Shown: positions 58,229-64,000 of the stretch, one piece after another
How the letters are laid out: every line of letters starts with the position of its first letter
How positions within the stretch are numbered: position 1 is the first letter of the stretch
The notes under the pieces: generated by a model
Told to the model about the DNA's origin: nothing
Databases searched by the model: none
What the model saw: the letters and a program-made list of their open reading frames with translations, nothing else
Program-made: the position numbers and the translations under genes
Source of the DNA: Centroberyx gerrardi
Lineage: Eukaryota > Chordata > Actinopteri > Beryciformes > Berycidae
Assembly: GCF_048128805.1 (NCBI RefSeq)
Contig: NC_136000.1
Location: 11,806,354-11,870,353, forward strand
Direction: 5' to 3'
DNA: 64,000 bases

Positions 58229-60524
58229 GAAGAGATGTAAACAAGAGAACTTCTAACAGGGGTGGTTGCTCACACACATTCATAGTAGTGGGCTCACTGT
58301 GTCAAGGTCTGAAGTCGGAGATGGAGTGGGATGAACTCTGTGACATTCACTTGTGGAGAAAATCGATTCTGGGATTTATATATTTATTTCACTCTGGGGC
58401 CTGATCCAAATAAAACTATAGAACTACACAGCGTTGGCCTCACTGGGCCACGTGGCCGGCCAGTGCAAGAGAATTGTTAAAGCTACATTATGGATCTTTT
58501 TCATTATAAACTGTTGCCTTATTTTCAATGTAAGTAATATGTCGGTGCTCAAAAAGAGAAAATTCACCCATCCATCAGCGCTGCACGAGAGGAGCACTTA
58601 GTTTGACTCACTCCAAGCCCTGTGGTCGGGCACAACCAGAGGCAGGAAATCTTTTAGGGGAACGAGGAAGAGACGCTGCAATCTGCTCACTGTTTTGGAT
58701 TGTACTAGGTGCAGTGTAGCATGCAGAAGCAGCTCCGCAGGACTGGCTTCACCGCCTCCGCCTGCAGCCATCCAGAAAAAAGAAGTAGCTCTTTGGAAAG
58801 TCTCCAAGCAAATAAGGAGCTTGATAAATAAAACAAAAATAAATACTGCCATTGCCTTTAGTCAATGAAAAAAACTCAAGGAGCGGCTAGGAAACAGAAC
58901 TGATGAGCACCAGAGATGGCTTCTTGTTTAAAGGACAGGTAAAAAAAAAAAATCTTATTTGTAGTTATTTATTTTGAAACTTTTTATAAAGTCATTATTT
59001 ATAGTGTGAATATTGGCTGTAGCCTTGTTAGTGGAGTTACAATGTGGATAAGCCTGCCCTAGATGCTAGCTTCTGGATGCTAGATGTGGCGCTAACTATC
59101 TGTACAATATGTTTGTGTAGTAACATGTGATTTGATCTTTTATCTAAAAATAAATGGTGCACAGTCAAATGGTTTTTGTTTTCTCATCTTTGTCTAAGGA
59201 TATGTCCTGATTACAATGAGATGAAGCACAATTTGGAGTGGAGCCCTGTCAGATGCACCAGCATGTGCAAACCAGAAGGGTGGACACATTCTTCGAACAC
59301 TGATTGCAAATAGTAATATGCTATTGTTTGGAGTGTCTGCCTTTATCATTGTTGAAGTGTCTCTCTAATGAAAGCAATAGAACTATTTCACTATTCTATC
59401 TCATATTCAAATGAGATCCTGAGAATTATTGTGAGTAGTCTTCTCTCTCAACAGGTATCAGACTTGAGGTATTAAGGTGCAGTATAAAGTCCACAGCTCC
59501 CCAGACAGCTGTGGACATGCAGCTAGGGCTTCAATACTGGAGTCCTATAACAATTAGATACACACAGCATAGTGACATGAAATAGTATGCTGGTTGTCAG
59601 TTTCAAATATTGTGTTTTGTATCAGATCGCTGCCACTGTCCCCGAAATAAATAAATGTAGCCTATATCCTTAGCAAACAGGCACTACATGTCATACTGTA
59701 GCCTGTCGTTTTGCTCCAATCTAATTTGCTGCACGGTTATCTTTCATACATGGATCATTACCAGTGGAGGTACAAAAACCGTTCTAATAGCAACGTGAAC
59801 ACTGAAATACTACTGTTACCCATGGGTGCCCATAGAGAAAACTGCATAAAATTGTGCCCAGATTGCATAAAGACATAGAAAGTCATATATAAATCTGATA
59901 ACCCCACCCCACCACACCAACACTGTTAAAGAGTGTCCAGTTCAGAGCTGCGTAGAAGGAGGCCGGAAGATGAAACGACAGTCAAAGGCAGAACACTGCA
60001 GGGAAGCGGAGCCTGCAGTTGCGGAAAGAAGATCTTCTGAGCTTGGAAACTGAGCTTGGGCCATTGGACGACAGTTACACTCTGGGGATGAGAAAGACGG
60101 GAAAAGTTAGAGGGATCAGAGACAGACAAGGAGACTGTACTGGCGCCCTTGCTTGTTATCTGATTCTTACCACTGCTATTATCACCATCAAACAAACAGG
60201 GCCGCTGTTATTTCTGGAGCAATTGGGGTTGGTCTGGAGAAAATGGATTTGAAGTGGTCAGTGATTGCTTTTTTGGGGCGATGTTATTACTGCTGTTTTT
60301 GAAAGGCAAGTAGTCTGGCCTATTCTCACCTTATACAGACACATAAAGCCTTTCAGCTTGGGGGCACAGCTTGGTCCACACATGCCTTTTTGGGCAGGTT
60401 AAAGAGGGATTTTATACATATTATGATAGTGATGAATATAGACAACCACTCTTTTTCATGCCTATATCCCCAACTCACTTTTAAAATGGATTTGTCCCTC
60501 AGAATGCATTTACGTTATATTAGA

Positions 60525-60572
60525 TCTTCAGCATTTACATGATGCTATTATCCAGAGTGACTTACATTGAGT
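60525..60572 (+). repeat. Short dispersed-repeat motif
   Basis: The words CATTTACATGATGCTATTATCC and GTGACTTACATTG resemble the CATTTAGCAGANGCTTTTATCC plus CGACTTACA motif found all over teleost genomes. Probably the remnant of a SINE or related element. Confidence 0.45.
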
Positions 60573-62539
60573 CCAACAGTAAAATATATAGTAGTATAAT
60601 ATATATAATAGTAAGGGGTGGTGAGGATCAACTCCAAACTGTCCTGACAATAGATGTAACAAATACTCCTGTATCCCTAGAGTGGCAGGGAAGACAAAAG
60701 GCAGAAAAGATTTTTTTCTCCTTAAAAAAATAAAATTTTCAGTAGAGGAGGATATGAAATGTAACATGAAACTAGGATGAATATTTCACATTCAAAATGC
60801 AACACAAATGTGACACTGCTTTGTCAAATTCTACACTTAATAACTACATAGAGACTGTATTGAGATATTTTGCTCATCTCTCTTGAAAAGAAATAAGAAA
60901 TGCATACATCTCCATAAAATGTGTTAAATTACTTGCAACTGAATTGAAAAATGATTAAGATGTTTCATCATATCCCAATTGTTTTGGACAGTAATCTCTC
61001 TACCATATTCTGTTCCATTATCTATTGTCATTATCCGTCTCTCTCCCCTGCTCACTTGGGCAGACTAACCTATTTCAGCTCATTCTGTATTCATTCAACT
61101 ACAGCCTTGTCAGTTATTCTAAATGAAGCTGAGAGTTTTCTTTTTGCTAATCAAGAGGATGTGTCACTTGCCACAAGGGCAACAGGGAACCTCCATAGAA
61201 AGGCAATTTGGCACACCACAGCTCCCGTAATTACCAGTATAATGAGTAGCAGTGCCAGGGTCCTAGGTGGCACCATCTCACCACCACTCAGTGGGACACA
61301 CAGAGGCTGCCTCATTAGGTCAAGTCACTATATGGCAAGGCCAGCTGCTTAATCAATGCCTGTGCAGCCCCTCTGAACTGCAGCCCAAACGCCCTTCAGA
61401 GACCCAACCCACATTGGACCCACCACAGCACAACACCTTGGTCCAAGGCTGAGAAGAAAACCGACATATTGTCAATGGATACGTTAATGAAGAGAGAACT
61501 CAGAAGACAGGAATGTCATTCTTTTCTCAAAAAGATGGAGTTGTACAGTTTAATGGGGTCTTTAGTGGAGTCTTTGATGAGGAACCTGCCCAGACTTTTG
61601 GAGGATTTAAACACCGTGTGGATTTAAACTCAAGACTTCTGCAGGTATGAGATGTAATTATATTTTTTGCCCGCTTTTGTCCTCTAGCTTTCTATAGTAT
61701 CCCTAACTCTGAGAGTTACAGTTGTCTTTAAAGATAGCTCCCCCAGTGCGGTGATCCGGGGAGCCTTCAGCATCACTTCTGAGACCTGCTTGCTTTTGAC
61801 GGCCCTGCACAGCAAACACTTGCCACACACTGGAGAGGTTTTGAAGTGCCACTAATGCGCTGGTACTTAGATGATCAGTTCTCATTAATGTGTAAGTCCA
61901 GACAAGTCCTACACACTCCATCTGTTGCATAAGAACTGGAACAGGGGAAGTATCAGCTTGTACTAGTGTCCTCATCGCCGCATGACTTGCGGGATGGTTA
62001 AAGTACAGAGTGAAAGTATAGATTGTATGTTAAGAGTGTTAACGTGAATTCAAAACTGACTTAAATTTGACACAGCCTTATTACTTTATTATGAATAAAA
62101 ATGGACACATGGACATTTAGACATAATAATTGTAAGATATGCAGTACTGTTTTCATCAAAGATTCACAATTGGTGGCACTTTTCTGTACAACATTTTCTG
62201 TACAGCCTGGGAGAGCAATATGTGGGACACTGTTATTGTTACTGTGGTGCACATAACTAAGATCAGTCATCCGGCTAGAGTAGCACTAGAGGTCAAAGTG
62301 AGGGTAATCTAGCAGGTGGCTAGGTTAACACTGAGCAGTGGTGCTGTCCTTCATGAGACTTCTGGCATCACTGTCACCATAGAATTATCACAAGGGCGAG
62401 GAACATGCTCTATTCCGCTGATATTAAGAATGATTTCTGTATTTTGACTTCTTTGTTTGTTGTGTATGTCTTCATGGGACGCTTAGTTTGGAAATGTGTT
62501 TTAGTTTTCTGTGTGTCTGATTTGAAGAACCAGGAGCAG

Positions 62540-63040
62540 AAGTGTTGGACCAGCTTTGTACCCTCTCACAGATAATCAAGGGGTCATCCATGTTTCGCAG
62601 CATCCTGTGGGAGGTGCAGCAGGAGTATGGGGGGCCGGGGCTGCTGCTGAGAGCCATTCGGTCCCTATACAATCAGAGCGAGAGCTGTGTTCGCATTTTT
62701 GGGATTAAATGAAGCCCATCAGACTCCGACAAGGATTCGCCCTGTCCTCTGTCCTGTTTGTGATATTCACTGACAGGATATCAAGGCACAGCCAATGTCT
62801 GGAGAGTGTCCAGTTCGGTGACATTAGGGCCTATGTTGGTGACATTAATTCCTATTTGCAGATGATGTCATTCTTTTGGCCCCAGTGGACTGTGATCTCG
62901 GGTGTGCATTGGAATGATTTGCTGTTGAGTGATGCGGTTGGGATGTGGGTCAGCACCTCCAAATCTGAGACCATTGTTCTCTCCTTGAAAAAGGTGGCCT
63001 TCGTGTGGGGAGTGAGCAAAGAACTTACACACTGAAAAAA
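62540..63040 (+). mobile_element. Dead LINE reverse-transcriptase fragment
   Basis: Translation gives pieces typical of fish non-LTR retrotransposon reverse transcriptase: LRAIRSLYNQSESCVRI, a stop, LRQGFALSSVLFVIF, and further on VSTSKSETIVLSLKK. The catalytic FADD motif near 62857-62868 is in a different frame from the flanking sequence, so at least one frameshift separates them. The region that should hold the first catalytic aspartate seems deleted at about 62590. The element is truncated at both ends and cannot be active. The clade is not assigned. Confidence 0.8.
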
Positions 63041-63195
63041 GAGGAAGAAAAGCAAAAGAGGCCAACTGATGGAACAAATGACAAGTATTTATTTACAAAG
63101 GTGCAAAAGTGACAAAAAAAGTGCAAAAAACAAAAAAGTGGACAACATGAAATGTTTTGGTCATAGGCCATCATCAAGTCTGTATAGACAAAGCC

Positions 63196-63244
63196 ACACC
63201 TGACTACATATATACTGTATATATATATATATATATATGTATTT
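63196..63244. repeat. (TA)n tract
   Basis: About 45 bp of TA-rich simple repeat downstream of the LINE fragment. Confidence 0.85.
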
Positions 63245-64000
63245 ATGGTATATCAATTATTTAAACAAGCCATAGGCTAGCAGGTCAATGATCCAATCAT
63301 CCAAACACAAGTAGCAGACCACAAGAATGCCTAGCATGGAAGAAATCCTATATGGAGGCCAAAGGAGGTAACCTAGAGAGAGATGGCCAAGAGATAAAAA
63401 TATAACACCTCGCCTACCCATTAATTGACTTTTTGGAGAGATGGTAGTGCATCATAGATTGCACCTATAATGAATCCGCTGACCTTGCTTTGCCTGAGAG
63501 ACAGTTTTAGCACACCTTGCTACTTCCTTCTGCAAATGTATTTTCTCCACAACCATCTTTCATTTTCCTGACTGACTTGCCCTACTCCATAAAGGCTGCC
63601 CTATGCCCAGTCCTAAGCCTCCCGCCTTTGTTGCACCTACCCGACAATATCCCTATGTCTAAGCCAGGGGTAAAAATTGCCTTTATGCTTATGGGTGTAA
63701 TGTAGTGTTGAGACCCAACCATCTTATAGGTCTGAAATAGCATTAATAACTTATAAGCACACTGAGACTAGTGTTTATCTAAATTCACAACTAATAGGCT
63801 ACAAAACTGCTGCACTGATAGCGACAAAAAAACATGAAACGAAAATTGCCGCATTTATGTACCAATTTATATTGGGTTATGTAAGTGCATCAAAGTCACA
63901 GCAACAGGAAAGTTTTCAGCAGCTTCAGTCAACTGAAAGAGCACTCAGCCAGTGCACTACTCACAATAACAGCTAAATCCTATATAGTATTGCCAGGTTT

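Larger units (their letters stand above)
47833..64000. other. Gene-free right third of the window
   Basis: The first few hundred bases should be the hbp1 3' UTR. Beyond that I find no exon with a recognisable protein, no tRNA and no convincing long frame. The region holds (AG)n and (CA)n microsatellites, two TTAA-flanked MITEs, a dead LINE fragment and long unique stretches. Patches near 50580-50680, 51530-51620, 52740-52870 and 61080-61260 are AT-balanced with homeodomain-like (TAATTA, CAATTA) or octamer-like (ATGCAAA) words and could be conserved non-coding elements, which cannot be shown without alignment. Confidence 0.55.

Noticed and set aside
58598-58852. 84-codon minus-strand frame with a hydrophobic start
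   Set aside because: Sits close to MITE-like ends in a repeat-rich area; the hydrophobic start is encoded by an AT-rich run and no family is recognisable.
62709-63035. 108-codon frame as a protein-coding gene
   Set aside because: It is a decayed LINE reverse-transcriptase fragment with a frameshift through the FADD motif.

Overview
The window is vertebrate nuclear DNA, almost certainly from a ray-finned (teleost) fish. Genes are split into many short exons with GT-AG introns, about half the window is intronic or intergenic, microsatellites ((CA)n, (AG)n, (TTCA)n) are dense, and several palindromic DNA transposons and a LINE fragment of types common in fish are present. I rebuilt five complete genes and one partial gene exon by exon. 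In every case splice sites and reading phases close without a frameshift.

Layout. 57-1074 (-): first two coding exons of an opsin gene, best matched to parietopsin, running off the left edge. 2946-9761 (-): nt5dc3, 14 coding exons, 581 aa. 11451-17720 (+): hsp90b1 (GRP94/endoplasmin), 18 coding exons, 801 aa, ending in KDEL and preceded by a perfect ER-stress element. 18550-25195 (+): cdhr3, 19 coding exons, 891 aa, a six-repeat single-pass cadherin. 32435-38626 (+): prkar2b, 11 coding exons, 404 aa, the type II-beta regulatory subunit of PKA. 40535-47832 (+): hbp1, an HMG-box repressor, 10 coding exons plus a 5' untranslated exon ending at 40534. From 47833 to the right edge (about 16 kb) I see no gene, only mobile-element remnants, microsatellites and unexplained, possibly regulatory, sequence.

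Gene relationships. nt5dc3 and hsp90b1 are head to head about 1.7 kb apart and are neighbours on human 12q23. cdhr3, prkar2b and hbp1 are all on human 7q22. The window therefore contains a synteny junction between hsp90b1 and cdhr3. The genes do not form one pathway: they are a housekeeping chaperone, a HAD-family phosphatase-like protein, a cAMP sensor, a cell-cycle repressor, an epithelial cadherin and a photoreceptor pigment.

No wholly new biological system is evident. The most interesting signals are the opsin's Gln113/Glu181 counterion arrangement beside a palindromic OTX/CRX-type site; the hsp90b1 promoter, with an exact ERSE and three inverted CCAAT boxes exactly 32 bp apart; a GC-AG intron in hsp90b1; a 14-nt microexon in cdhr3; a roughly 1 kb inverted-repeat structure after cdhr3; and several intact-looking palindromic MITEs with recognisable target-site duplications.
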